Source: CAVSWN01 sp046728115
Lineage (GTDB): Bacteria > Acidobacteriota > Vicinamibacteria > Vicinamibacterales > CAVVIG01
Length of the DNA: 15,761 bases
Reading direction: 5' to 3'
NCBI GenBank assembly: GCA_046728115.1
Contig: JBKPDW010000551.1
Span: 1-15,761, forward strand
Below, piece after piece: positions 7,041 to 13,917 of this stretch. Both the position numbers and the translations under genes were made by a program. Numbering within the stretch: the stretch's first letter is position 1; each line of letters starts with the position of its first letter. The notes beneath the pieces were generated by a model, which made no database searches, was not told the origin of the DNA, and saw nothing but the letters and a program-made list of their open reading frames with translations.

Positions 7041-8049
7041 GGATCATCTGTCCCTTTTCGCGCAAGTGTCCAGGGTGTTGGTGTGCGAGCACTGCCAGCA
7101 GCTCGCCGACGACGCTGATCGCGATCTGTTCAGGGCCGTCGGCGCCAAGGTTCAGGCCGACCGGGGCGAAGATTCGGCCGTCGGCGGCGGCGCCGAGCTG
7201 GCCGAGAATCTCATCGGCGCGCGCGCGCGGCCCGAGCAGGCCGATGTACGACGCGCCGGTCTTCAGAAACACTGTGAGCCAGTCGCGGTCGTGGGCGAAC
7301 GAATGAGTCTTGACAACGACGAGCGTGCGAGGATCGACGGCGAGCGCCTCGACATCCCCGTCGGCTCTCAGCTGTAGAAGCCGCTTCGCCGATGGAAAGC
7401 GTGCCGCCACTAGAAATGCCGGCCGATGATCCACCACGGTGACCGCAAACCCTGCCTCCGACGCATACGCTACAAGCGGACACGCATCGTCACCGGCGCC
7501 GCACACGACCAGCGCGGGCGGCGGGTTCAGCACTTCGGTGAAGACAGTCCGCGAGCCGTCGACATCCACGCGCGACCGGGCCTCTCGCGTATCGACATCG
7601 AGGACGACCGAATGGCCGACATTCCTGGGACCATCGACGATTGTGGAGACGGCAAATGTTGACGCTATCTTGAAACGCTCACGAATCTCCCGCAGAGTTT
7701 CCAGCGTGCGTAGCTCGGTAGCCGGCTGGACGAAAATGTCGACCGAGCCGTTGCAGCCCAGACCGAGCCCCCACACGGTTCGATCGTCAGCGCCGGTGTC
7801 GTAGTGAAGCAGCTGCGGCGTGCCGGTCTGGATGACGTGGAGCGCGATGGCGCGCACGTCGGCCTCCAGGCATCCGCCGCTCACGCCGCCCAGCGTCCGT
7901 CCGTCGTCTTCGATGAGAAACTTGGCGCCTGGCCTGCGGTACGAGGAGCCCTCGATTCGAACGACCGTGGCGATCGCGGCTTGTCGTCCCACCGCTGCCA
8001 GTGCGACGACCCGCTCGACGATCTCCGCGGTTTCACGCCAGTGTTTCAT
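7030..8049 (-). CDS. coxI: XdhC/CoxI-family molybdenum cofactor maturation protein, first gene of the cox operon
   Basis: This 339-residue protein has the XdhC_CoxI N-terminal domain (SGGCLEADVR near 57-66, then WGLGLGCNGSVDIF near 93-106) and the C-terminal Rossmann domain (VVCGAGDDACPLV, then ASYIGLLGPRAR and VGLNLGADGPEQIA). XdhC proteins bind molybdenum cofactor and help sulfurate and deliver it to the apoenzyme. CoxI of CO dehydrogenase clusters is in this family. It is a paralogue of the YHS-fused protein two genes downstream but lacks the YHS tail. The start at 8049 (MKHWRE) is preferred over a frame open to 8181. The promoter at 8074-8102 lies inside that longer frame, and the extra 44 residues are arginine-rich and unlike the family. 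The leader RNA would be only about 18 nt with a weak ribosome site. Confidence 0.88.
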   Translation of the reverse strand: MKHWRETAEIVERVVALAAVGRQAAIATVVRIEGSSYRRPGAKFLIEDDGRTLGGVSGGCLEADVRAIALHVIQTGTPQLLHYDTGADDRTVWGLGLGCNGSVDIFVQPATELRTLETLREIRERFKIASTFAVSTIVDGPRNVGHSVVLDVDTREARSRVDVDGSRTVFTEVLNPPPALVVCGAGDDACPLVAYASEAGFAVTVVDHRPAFLVAARFPSAKRLLQLRADGDVEALAVDPRTLVVVKTHSFAHDRDWLTVFLKTGASYIGLLGPRARADEILGQLGAAADGRIFAPVGLNLGADGPEQIAISVVGELLAVLAHQHPGHLREKGQMIHAF

Positions 8050-8073
8050 GGGAGTCCGAAAAGCCCCTGTAAC

Positions 8074-8102
8074 TCTATATCTCCGAGTGTTGGGAGTGTC
8101 AA
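8074..8102 (-). promoter_or_regulatory. Near-consensus sigma-70 promoter of the cox operon
   Basis: On the minus strand TTGACA (8097-8102) is followed after exactly 17 nt by TATAGA (8074-8079). The -35 box is perfect and the -10 box matches at five of six positions, with ideal spacing. Expected initiation near 8067 leaves about 18 nt to the ATG at 8049. It faces the nine collinear cox genes, whose spacing (mostly overlaps or gaps under 15 nt) suggests one transcript. Confidence 0.75.
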
Positions 8103-8179
8103 ACGAGGGTATCCCCTTTCTACCTTCTCGCGCTGACAAAGCTTCCCGTTCCGCAAGGGTCGAGCGCTCAAACCTTGGC

Positions 8180-8189
8180 ACAATTGTGA
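8180..8189. promoter_or_regulatory. Possible operator dyad CACAATTGTG upstream of the cox promoter
   Basis: A perfect 10-bp palindrome, CACAATTGTG, lies in the non-coding gap about 118 bp upstream of the predicted cox start point. It could bind a dimeric regulator, but a 10-bp palindrome can occur by chance and the distance is long for a classic activator. No regulator gene is visible in the window. Confidence 0.25.
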
Positions 8190-8250
8190 TCTGCCTCCGC
8201 CGATTGTTTCTCGAAGCGCGTCCCTTGCCTCGAATGCCGTGCGGCCAGAC

Positions 8251-8335
8251 TCAAGGATGGCGCCGATGAAAGGCATCCGGGTCGATTCGGTTGGGCGCAC
8301 GGCGCGTCCAAGGCGGCGCCATCCTCGACGCGATG
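8251..8335 (+). pseudogene. Possible fossil of a berberine-bridge-type FAD oxidase gene
   Basis: On the plus strand one frame reads DSRMAPMKGIRVDSVGRTAR (about 8248-8307), and a +1 shift continues as VQGGAILDAM (8306-8335). Joined, this resembles the short conserved segment of FAD_binding_4 (berberine-bridge/VAO) oxidases, where an 'SxMxGIRVDPxxRTARVQGGA' pattern is common. Only about 30 residues are seen, with one apparent base loss and no flanking domain. The segment coincides with the 12-bp inverted repeat, so chance similarity is a real alternative. Confidence 0.3.
8254..8325. repeat. Perfect 12-bp inverted repeat with 48-nt loop
   Basis: AGGATGGCGCCG (8254-8265) and CGGCGCCATCCT (8314-8325) are exact reverse complements. 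They lie in the gap just after the ferredoxin reductase stop (8338), in a position where the reductase transcript would end. No T-run follows on the minus strand, so it is not a classical intrinsic terminator. A factor-dependent terminator, an mRNA 3'-end stabiliser or a decayed repeat are possible. Confidence 0.55.
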
Positions 8336-8337
8336 CG

Positions 8338-9540
8338 CTACGAAGGGGCCGTTCGCGATAGTGCAGCCTCCCACCGGGCATCGCCTGCGATCAGCTTCCT
8401 GTACTTGGCCAGGGCGAGCGGTTGATTCACTGCGAGACATGCCACCGCGCGATCGCCACGACGGTAGAGCGCCGTGAACCGTCGGTCGGCGAGCGACCCG
8501 TCGACGATCACCATCTCGTCGTGCGGACGGGCGCGACCGATGAACTGGATTTTGCGATCGTACTGGTCCGACCAGAAGTAGGGTACGGACGAGAAGCTGG
8601 TCTTCGCCGCGGGACCGGCAAGCGCGTTCTCCGCTGCGTGCACCGCCTGTTCCACCGCGTTGGTCCAATGTTCGATTCGCGGCGAATCGCCGTGCCATCG
8701 GTTTGCGACCCGAGCCACGTCGCCTGCCGCATACACCCCTGGCGCGGCTTCACCGGAACCGTTGCAGACGATGCCGTTGTCGAGCGTGAGGCCGCTGCCT
8801 TCAAGCCACTCCGTGTTTGGAGTCACCCCAATCCCGACCACCACCACGTCGGCGCCGATCCGTGAGCCGTCGGAGAGCGCGACCCCGGTCACGCGCAACT
8901 CGCCGAGGACGTCAGTTACGGCGACTCCGGTGCGAAGGTCGACGCCGTGGTCGCGGTGCATGGCCGCGACCATCTCACAGATAGCCGGCCCCAAGGCTGG
9001 CGAAAGCGGTACGGGCAGCGACTCGATCACCGTGACGTGTAAGCCGCGAGCGCGGCAGGAGGCGGCGACCTCGAGGCCGATGAACCCAGCACCCACGATA
9101 GCAACACGGGGTGCGTTCATCAGTTCCCGGCGCAGCGCGATCGCGTCGTCCAGGCCGCGCAAGACGAGCAGCCCGGTCCGTGGCACCATGCGAGAAAGGG
9201 TCCGCACGCGCGCGCCGGTCGCGATGATCAGCCGGTCGTAGTCGGCGAACGTGCCACCGGCAAGCGTGACGCGTCTGGCGCGAAGGTCGACCGACGTCGC
9301 GCGCACGCCAAGCCGCATGTCGAGTTCGAGCGCGTAATACCCGTCCTTCCTGCGGAAAAAGGTTTGCTCCGGATCCCAGGTGCCCTGGAGCACCTGTTTC
9401 GAGAGCGGTGGGCGGTCGTAGGGACGATACGGCTCCTCGCCTATGAGCGTTAGCGCACCGTCGAAGCCTCGGTCGCGCAGCGTCTCGGCCGCGCGCAGGC
9501 CGGCGAGCGAGGCGCCAACGATCAGGATGCGATCGAGCAT
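8338..9540 (-). CDS. NAD(P)H-dependent ferredoxin reductase (FAD-dependent pyridine nucleotide-disulfide oxidoreductase family)
   Basis: This 400-residue flavoprotein probably moves electrons between NAD(P)H and the ferredoxin encoded 10 nt upstream. The FAD-binding Rossmann motif is IVGASLAGLRAAE (7-19), followed by RPPLSK (43-48), which is typical of rhodocoxin/putidaredoxin-reductase-like enzymes, and ATGA (107-110). The NAD-binding motif is VAIVGAGFIGLEVA (146-159). The second FAD motif is GVYAAGDVA (268-276). A C-terminal reductase domain completes the usual length. There is no CxxxxC redox disulfide, so it is not a glutathione-reductase-type enzyme. The ATG at 9540 keeps the Rossmann motif near the N-terminus as expected. 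It ends about 235 nt before the cox promoter, so it is probably a separate transcript. Confidence 0.92.
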   Translation of the reverse strand: MLDRILIVGASLAGLRAAETLRDRGFDGALTLIGEEPYRPYDRPPLSKQVLQGTWDPEQTFFRRKDGYYALELDMRLGVRATSVDLRARRVTLAGGTFADYDRLIIATGARVRTLSRMVPRTGLLVLRGLDDAIALRRELMNAPRVAIVGAGFIGLEVAASCRARGLHVTVIESLPVPLSPALGPAICEMVAAMHRDHGVDLRTGVAVTDVLGELRVTGVALSDGSRIGADVVVVGIGVTPNTEWLEGSGLTLDNGIVCNGSGEAAPGVYAAGDVARVANRWHGDSPRIEHWTNAVEQAVHAAENALAGPAAKTSFSSVPYFWSDQYDRKIQFIGRARPHDEMVIVDGSLADRRFTALYRRGDRAVACLAVNQPLALAKYRKLIAGDARWEAALSRTAPS

Positions 9541-9550
9541 GCGGAGCTGC

Positions 9551-9742
9551 TCACTCTTCGATCGAAATCGCTCCGGTTGGGCACTCCCGCACGGCCTTGT
9601 GCACCTTCGCGCGCAGACCCTCCGGTGGCGTCTCGTTCAGGACGTGCAGTACTCCATCGTCGCCAATCTCGAACACCTCAGGCGCCGTCTCCAGGCAGAG
9701 CCCATGGAGGTTGCACACGTTCACATCGACAACGACCTTCAT
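9551..9742 (-). CDS. Small three-cysteine ferredoxin ([3Fe-4S] type, C-x2-H-x2-C...CP)
   Basis: This 63-residue acidic ferredoxin carries Cys10, Cys16 and Cys54 (CNLHGLC and ECPTGAI), with His13 where a fourth cysteine ligand would sit in 4Fe-4S proteins. This C-x2-H-x2-C-xn-CP pattern is known for ferredoxins that serve bacterial cytochromes P450 and usually bind [3Fe-4S] clusters. The ATG at 9742 has GGGAGG 5 nt upstream and matches the family's short N-terminus. A frame open further upstream to 10081 is an artefact. Its partner reductase follows after 10 nt. No P450 or oxygenase is visible, so the final electron acceptor is unknown. Confidence 0.92.
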   Translation of the reverse strand: MKVVVDVNVCNLHGLCLETAPEVFEIGDDGVLHVLNETPPEGLRAKVHKAVRECPTGAISIEE

Positions 9743-9814
9743 GATGTCCTCCCGGTCCGCGACGCGTTGTTCTCGAGCCTCGTGCCGAACGTTTACCCTA
9801 CCACGGAGGTTCCG

Positions 9815-10063
9815 ATGTCGGACGATGACAAACAGTCGCCGATTACGATTGCGGCATCTCCATGGAGATTCGATGCCGAAAAACCTGACCACGACGAGCC
9901 TTGCGAGTACACGCGCGTCATCGACGCCCGAGAATATAAGATTGCTCACGGCCATGGCCGGGCCGACCAAGGAGTTCTGGGAGCAGCGCTTTCGCGAAGG
10001 CGACACACCGTGGGATCGCGGAGAGCCCAACCCGCAACTCGCCGCCTGGCTTTCCGTCGGTGA
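9815..10063 (+). CDS. Doubtful small ORF ahead of the methyltransferase
   Basis: An 82-codon frame begins at an ATG with GGAGG 5 nt upstream (MSDDDKQSPITIAASPWRFD). Its first 47 residues are acidic and protein-like, but the last 37 overlap the methyltransferase coding sequence out of frame and are arginine-rich. The opening ITIAASPWRFD faintly recalls the N-terminus of isochorismatase-like cysteine hydrolases, so it could be the stub of a gene interrupted when the methyltransferase arrived. I cannot show that it is expressed. Confidence 0.25.
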   Translation: MSDDDKQSPITIAASPWRFDAEKPDHDEPCEYTRVIDAREYKIAHGHGRADQGVLGAALSRRRHTVGSRRAQPATRRLAFRR

Positions 10064-10565
10064 GCTGGGTCCTTGCCGCATCCTGGTGCCAGGCTGCGGC
10101 TCCGGCTACGAAGTGGCGGCGCTCGCGGCTGCGGGATTCGAGGTCACCGGTCTCGACTATGCTCCCCGCGCGCTGGAGGAGGCGCGCAAGGCGCTGAAGG
10201 AGGCGAACCAGAAGGCGACCCTTGTCGAAGCCGATGTCCTCGCTTGGCGGCCGGAGCGGCCCTTCGATGCCGTGTATGAGCAGACCTGCCTGTGCGCGCT
10301 CTACCCGGATGAGTGGCGCGCGTACGCCGACCAGCTCTATGGCTGGCTCAAGCCGGGCGGCAGGCTCTACGCGCTCTTCGTGCAGCTCCTGCGCCTCGAC
10401 GCCGCCTCGGGCGCGATCCTCGGTCCGCCCTATCACTGCGACATCAACGCCATGCGCGCGCTTTTCCCGGATCCGCGCTGGTCCTGGCCGAAGCCGCCCT
10501 ACCCGCTCATCTCGCATCCGGCCGGCCTCACCGAGCTCGCAGTGGTGCTCGCGCGCAACGGTTAG
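9954..10565 (+). CDS. TPMT-superfamily SAM-dependent methyltransferase
   Basis: This 203-residue enzyme belongs to the thiopurine S-methyltransferase superfamily, whose members methylate thiols, thiocyanate, halides, selenium or tellurium compounds. FWEQRFREGDTPWDRGEPNP (8-27) is the family N-terminus. VPGCGSGYE (45-53) and the acidic GLDYAP (66-71) form the S-adenosylmethionine site. EQTCLCALYPDEW (109-121) and GPPYHCDINAMRALFP (157-172) are typical of bacterial members. ATG at 9954 fits the family length. An in-frame ATG at 9873 has GGAG upstream but would add 27 unconserved residues. This is the only plus-strand gene, and its sequence reads like betaproteobacterial homologues, suggesting transfer. 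The substrate cannot be told; detoxification is a guess. Confidence 0.9.
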   Translation: MAGPTKEFWEQRFREGDTPWDRGEPNPQLAAWLSVGELGPCRILVPGCGSGYEVAALAAAGFEVTGLDYAPRALEEARKALKEANQKATLVEADVLAWRPERPFDAVYEQTCLCALYPDEWRAYADQLYGWLKPGGRLYALFVQLLRLDAASGAILGPPYHCDINAMRALFPDPRWSWPKPPYPLISHPAGLTELAVVLARNG

Positions 10566-10800
10566 TGCTGCTTCAGCCAACAGATCGATGTCCCGGTTGC
10601 CGGGCGCGAGGTTGCCGAGGGTCGTGGCCTCAGGGGACTCGACAGCGGAGGCCCTCATAGGAGTCCGCATTAAGCGGGTGTTCGCGCGCCAGTTTGACGG
10701 AGATCCGTTATCAGACTGCTCCTCGCCCCTTCGCTGTCTCCGACAGAACTCGCGACCGGTATCGCCACTGGCATCGCTCTCGTATGCGCTCCAGGCGGCG
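10566..10800. other. Convergent intergenic gap without a recognised gene
   Basis: The 235 nt between the methyltransferase stop and the stop of the minus-strand lipocalin-like gene contain no plausible reading frame. Two overlapping 6-bp inverted repeats lie here (GGCCTC 10626-10631 with GAGGCC 10648-10653, and GGACTC 10635-10640 with GAGTCC 10661-10666), but neither is followed by a T-run. I see no clear intrinsic terminator for either converging gene. Confidence 0.5.
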
Positions 10801-11280
10801 CTACTGTTTGTTGAACACCTCGGTACGCGCGTACTCCGCGCCGGCGTCGGTGGTGCCCTTCGTCGTGATCGTCAGCGTCCGGTTGCGGTTCGACAGCTTC
10901 ATCGCCGCCGTTTCGGTCTGCATGCCTTTGATCTTGCCAATGCGCTCGTAGGTCGTCGCATCAATCTTCTTCAACGCCACTGTGTCGAGGCCGGAGTTCA
11001 TGATCGGATAGTCTTTGCCGTCGATCTTCGCCGTGTACTCGACCTTGACCGTCTCCGAGATATTGAAGCCCTGGCTGGTGGTCTCCTGGGTGAACTTCAG
11101 GCTGTCGCCCGCAGCCTCGAATGTAATCGTGCGCCTCACGGGGGGCTGCCCGGTGACGTACGTGGATTTGAAGACGTCGACATTCCAGACGCCGATCAAC
11201 GGCTCGGAGGCCTGCGCAAGGATCAATCGGGAGGACAGAACCAGCACAGCCAGCATCAACAGAACAGCGCGCCGCGTCAT
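10801..11280 (-). CDS. Exported lipocalin-like protein of unknown function
   Basis: This 159-residue protein begins with a clear signal peptide (MTRRAVLLMLAVLVLSS, likely cut after LILAQA near residue 24). The mature part starts with a GVWNVDVFKS motif and is rich in alternating beta-strand patterns (RRTITFEAAGDSL, NRTLTITTKG). That recalls the small beta-barrel, lipocalin-like proteins that are numerous in Acidobacteriota. There are no cysteines or catalytic motifs. The start at 11280 overlaps the upstream stop as ATGA, and a frame open to 11628 is spurious. It is the last gene of the five-gene operon. A binding or structural role in the cell envelope is a guess. Confidence 0.75.
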   Translation of the reverse strand: MTRRAVLLMLAVLVLSSRLILAQASEPLIGVWNVDVFKSTYVTGQPPVRRTITFEAAGDSLKFTQETTSQGFNISETVKVEYTAKIDGKDYPIMNSGLDTVALKKIDATTYERIGKIKGMQTETAAMKLSNRNRTLTITTKGTTDAGAEYARTEVFNKQ

Positions 11281-12083
11281 TTCTTCCCTCGCCCAGCCCC
11301 GCACGGCGACGGCATCCATTTTGACGCGTCCGGCTCGCGCTTGAAATGGGTGCTGGTGACGAATTCCTGGCTCAAGTACTTCGGATCGCTGACGATCGTT
11401 TTGACGAGCAGCCATTCGGTTCCGTCCTCCGACAGGCGATCGAAGTATTCCGTCAACACGGCGTCTTCGCTGTACGGTACGCCATTCTTCCTCAGATAGC
11501 CGGCCTTGAGTCTCGTGGTGATGACCTTGAGCGCCGCGCCGGGCCGAGGCGGCGGAGGCGCGAGGCCGCCCCCCTGGCCTCCACGCTGGATGAGTTGCTC
11601 CCAATCGGCCTGCGAGTAACCCTGCCACGATCGCTCGGTCGCCGGAGTCTTCGGCTGATCGAAATGCAGGAGGCGCGTCTGGAGACCGGCGTCGGTTTCA
11701 ATCTTCAAGATGGTGTCGTTTTCCCATGAGATCTGCAGCCGGCCAGGAATGCGCATGATCGCCGGAGCGCCGTACGGCTTGCATCCGTCGGTGGCGATGC
11801 TTGCCGGCTCCCAGAGGTTGGCGACACGGCGACCTTCGAGCGTCAGCGGCACGCCCGCGTAATCGCCGCGGGGCGGCATCAGCATGCGCTGCAGCCAGTC
11901 TTCGCTGACGACGGACACCCAGGTGCCGGTCAAGTCGATCGGGGCGGCAGCCTTCGGTGTCGCGCCCGCCGCCGGTATCGCGCCACGGCCGCGCTGCGCG
12001 AGCGCGGCGCCGCCGGATGCCGCAATCGAGGCGACGACGATTGCCGCCTGGACGGTCGTTTTCACCGTGTCCACGTGCCTCAT
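11277..12083 (-). CDS. Exported protein, stand-alone copy of the 'DLTGTW' domain
   Basis: This 268-residue protein has a signal peptide (hydrophobic 10-28, probably cut after ALAQ at 30), a short Ala/Pro linker, and a single domain beginning with DLTGTWVSVVSEDW (50-63). The domain is of unknown function. Residues 187-250 align without difficulty to residues 153-214 of the product of the gene just upstream (for example AGYLRKNGVPYSE against MGYLDRNGMPVSE, and FVTSTHF against FVRSTDF), so the two are paralogues. A Gly/Pro-rich insert lies near 168-182. The start at 12083 overlaps the upstream stop as ATGA; a longer frame to 12146 is less likely. I associate this family with Acidobacteriota. Function is not known to me. 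Confidence 0.82.
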   Translation of the reverse strand: MRHVDTVKTTVQAAIVVASIAASGGAALAQRGRGAIPAAGATPKAAAPIDLTGTWVSVVSEDWLQRMLMPPRGDYAGVPLTLEGRRVANLWEPASIATDGCKPYGAPAIMRIPGRLQISWENDTILKIETDAGLQTRLLHFDQPKTPATERSWQGYSQADWEQLIQRGGQGGGLAPPPPRPGAALKVITTRLKAGYLRKNGVPYSEDAVLTEYFDRLSEDGTEWLLVKTIVSDPKYLSQEFVTSTHFKREPDASKWMPSPCGAGRGKK

Positions 12084-13903
12084 GGTGATCCCACCGGCCG
12101 GCTCAGGTCGCGATACGCGGCTTCGACGAACATCGCGGTCGTCCACGGACCGCTGGTCGCACCGTACAGCCCGTCGTATTCAAAAGTCGGGCGCGCCGCC
12201 TGGACTTGCTCGAGCGTCATCCCCTTCTTGATCAGATCCTGAATGCGATCGCGCGCGATGGTCAGCATGTCACGATACTCGACGAGATCGGCCTCGTCGC
12301 ACACGCGGCCGTGCGCCGGAACGACGAGCGTGCCGCCTTCCTGCCAGTCGTGCGGCACGGTGATGTCGATGATCCGGTTGATCGCCGCGAGCACGCCGCT
12401 GAAGGTGCCGCCCTGCGCCGTATCGATCATCGGATACCGCGTCATGTCGACGATATCGCCGGCGGCCACGACGTCGGAGCCGCGAAAGAAGACGACGGCG
12501 TCGCCGGCGCCGTGCGCGGCCGGCTGATGCAGCATCTGGATCGCTTCGCCGTTGGTTTGCACGTCTTTCAGCTCGCCAGCGAACGTAATCGTCGGCCACG
12601 ACCCTGCCGACACCGAGGAGAGCGGCAGGTTCTTTCCTTTAGCAGCGCTGAGCGCGTCAATCACGCCCTCGTGAGCGATGATGGCGGCGCCGGCTGCCTG
12701 CCCGCGTCCGCCGCTGGCGCCCGTCTTCGCGAGGGCTTCGTTGCCGCCGATGTTTTCAGGATCGGCAGCCGAATCGAGAATGAATCGAATCGGCTTGTCA
12801 GTCAGCTCCCGCACGGCCGCGAGCACCTTGTCGGTGGCATTGCCCGTTCCGGCATCGACGAGCACCACCCCGTCGTCACCAATTTGGGCGGCGATGTTCC
12901 CGCCCGCGCCGGAAATCATGTACACCTTCCCCTGCACCTTCGTGACGAGGACTTGAGACCCGTCATTGGTCGGCGGGGCCACGCAGCGGCCGCCGCCGCA
13001 CGCGGGCCCTTCGGTGCTCGCCGCGCGGCCCGGGGTGCCCTCCAGCTCGCGCAGTCGCGCGGAGTACTCGGGATAGAGCGTGTTCGCTCCGCCGCGCGCT
13101 GCCTCGAGCGGAACTTTACGCGTAGAAAGGAAGTTTTCCCGGCCCGGGTCGACGGTCCCTGGCAGATGGTGCGGAACGTATCCGGCCGGGCGGTTGACGA
13201 GCTCATCGACGATCTGATCGGGGCCGCACGTCCCCCACGCGCCGGCATTGCCGCCCGAATTCAGCACGAAATCCGTGCTGCGCACGAACGGCTCGCTGAG
13301 GAACACGGGATCGTGGATGAACGTGACGACCGTCAAGTGATCACCATGACGGATGAAATGTTCCGTCATCGTCGAGAGCTCGCTGACCGGCATCCCGTTG
13401 CGATCGAGATAGCCCATCTTCATATGGGTCGTCTTCACGACGAGCGTGTTGCGAACCCACTGTCCGGTGGAAAATCCGGTGTAGCTGTGGCGCGCGAGCT
13501 CCGACGGATGCGGCCGGCCGTCGAGCCAGATCGTCCTGAAGTGTCCGACATAGCTGCCCTGCAGGCTGTAGCCGATCAGCCGCCCCGTTGGTTCGTCGAC
13601 GACCTTCACCATGCGGATATTGCCAGGCCCGCGCACCGCATACTGCACGGGGTGCGGTATGCACTGGCGTTCGTGCGTGGCGACGACGGCTTCATCCCAG
13701 CTCTCGGCTTTGCGGCGCCCGGCTTCCGAGAGCGGCACGCCGGTGTTGTCGCCGGGGACGAGCGTCGCGCCCCGATGAAGGATGTCCTCGAAAAACGTCG
13801 TCCCCCACTCGCCCGACAAATCGATCTGCGCGTGCGCGGGGCGCGGCCCCGCTAGCGCCGCCAGGAGCGCGATCGGAACGACGGTTCGCAGTGACTGAGG
13901 CAT
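12080..13903 (-). CDS. Exported two-domain protein: 'DLSGEW' domain plus degenerate metallo-beta-lactamase fold
   Basis: This 607-residue protein has a signal peptide (cut near AHAQ, residue 26). A domain of unknown function (about 27-290) is shared with the next gene's product. After a Cys-containing linker (ACGGGRC, 301-307) comes a metallo-beta-lactamase fold (about 317-580). The usual HxHxDH metal motif is replaced: DSAADPENIGGN (377-388) puts Ala379, Asp381, Glu383 and Asn384 where His, His, Asp and His are expected. Later metal-site positions persist as His464 (PAAHGAGD), Asp483 (AAGDIV) and His531 (VPAHG). It may bind metal differently or be non-hydrolytic. ATG at 13903 is preceded by GGAGA. 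A frame open to 14155 reads through the cytochrome gene and is spurious. It sits 14 nt after the cytochrome stop. Confidence 0.85.
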   Translation of the reverse strand: MPQSLRTVVPIALLAALAGPRPAHAQIDLSGEWGTTFFEDILHRGATLVPGDNTGVPLSEAGRRKAESWDEAVVATHERQCIPHPVQYAVRGPGNIRMVKVVDEPTGRLIGYSLQGSYVGHFRTIWLDGRPHPSELARHSYTGFSTGQWVRNTLVVKTTHMKMGYLDRNGMPVSELSTMTEHFIRHGDHLTVVTFIHDPVFLSEPFVRSTDFVLNSGGNAGAWGTCGPDQIVDELVNRPAGYVPHHLPGTVDPGRENFLSTRKVPLEAARGGANTLYPEYSARLRELEGTPGRAASTEGPACGGGRCVAPPTNDGSQVLVTKVQGKVYMISGAGGNIAAQIGDDGVVLVDAGTGNATDKVLAAVRELTDKPIRFILDSAADPENIGGNEALAKTGASGGRGQAAGAAIIAHEGVIDALSAAKGKNLPLSSVSAGSWPTITFAGELKDVQTNGEAIQMLHQPAAHGAGDAVVFFRGSDVVAAGDIVDMTRYPMIDTAQGGTFSGVLAAINRIIDITVPHDWQEGGTLVVPAHGRVCDEADLVEYRDMLTIARDRIQDLIKKGMTLEQVQAARPTFEYDGLYGATSGPWTTAMFVEAAYRDLSRPVGSP

Positions 13904-13917
13904 GGCTTTCTCCAACC

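Noticed and set aside
8050..8181. Upstream extension of coxI
   Set aside because: It contains the predicted promoter and reads as non-family sequence; MKHWRE at 8049 fits the family start.
10626..10666. Two interlocking 6-bp inverted repeats that could form a pseudoknot
   Set aside because: Stems are short, loops are long and no T-run or known RNA motif accompanies them; chance is likely in GC-rich sequence.
12206..13855. Long 549-codon plus-strand open frame
   Set aside because: It is antisense to the MBL-fusion gene, is rich in Arg/His/Asp typical of GC-driven shadow frames, and shows no domain or motif.
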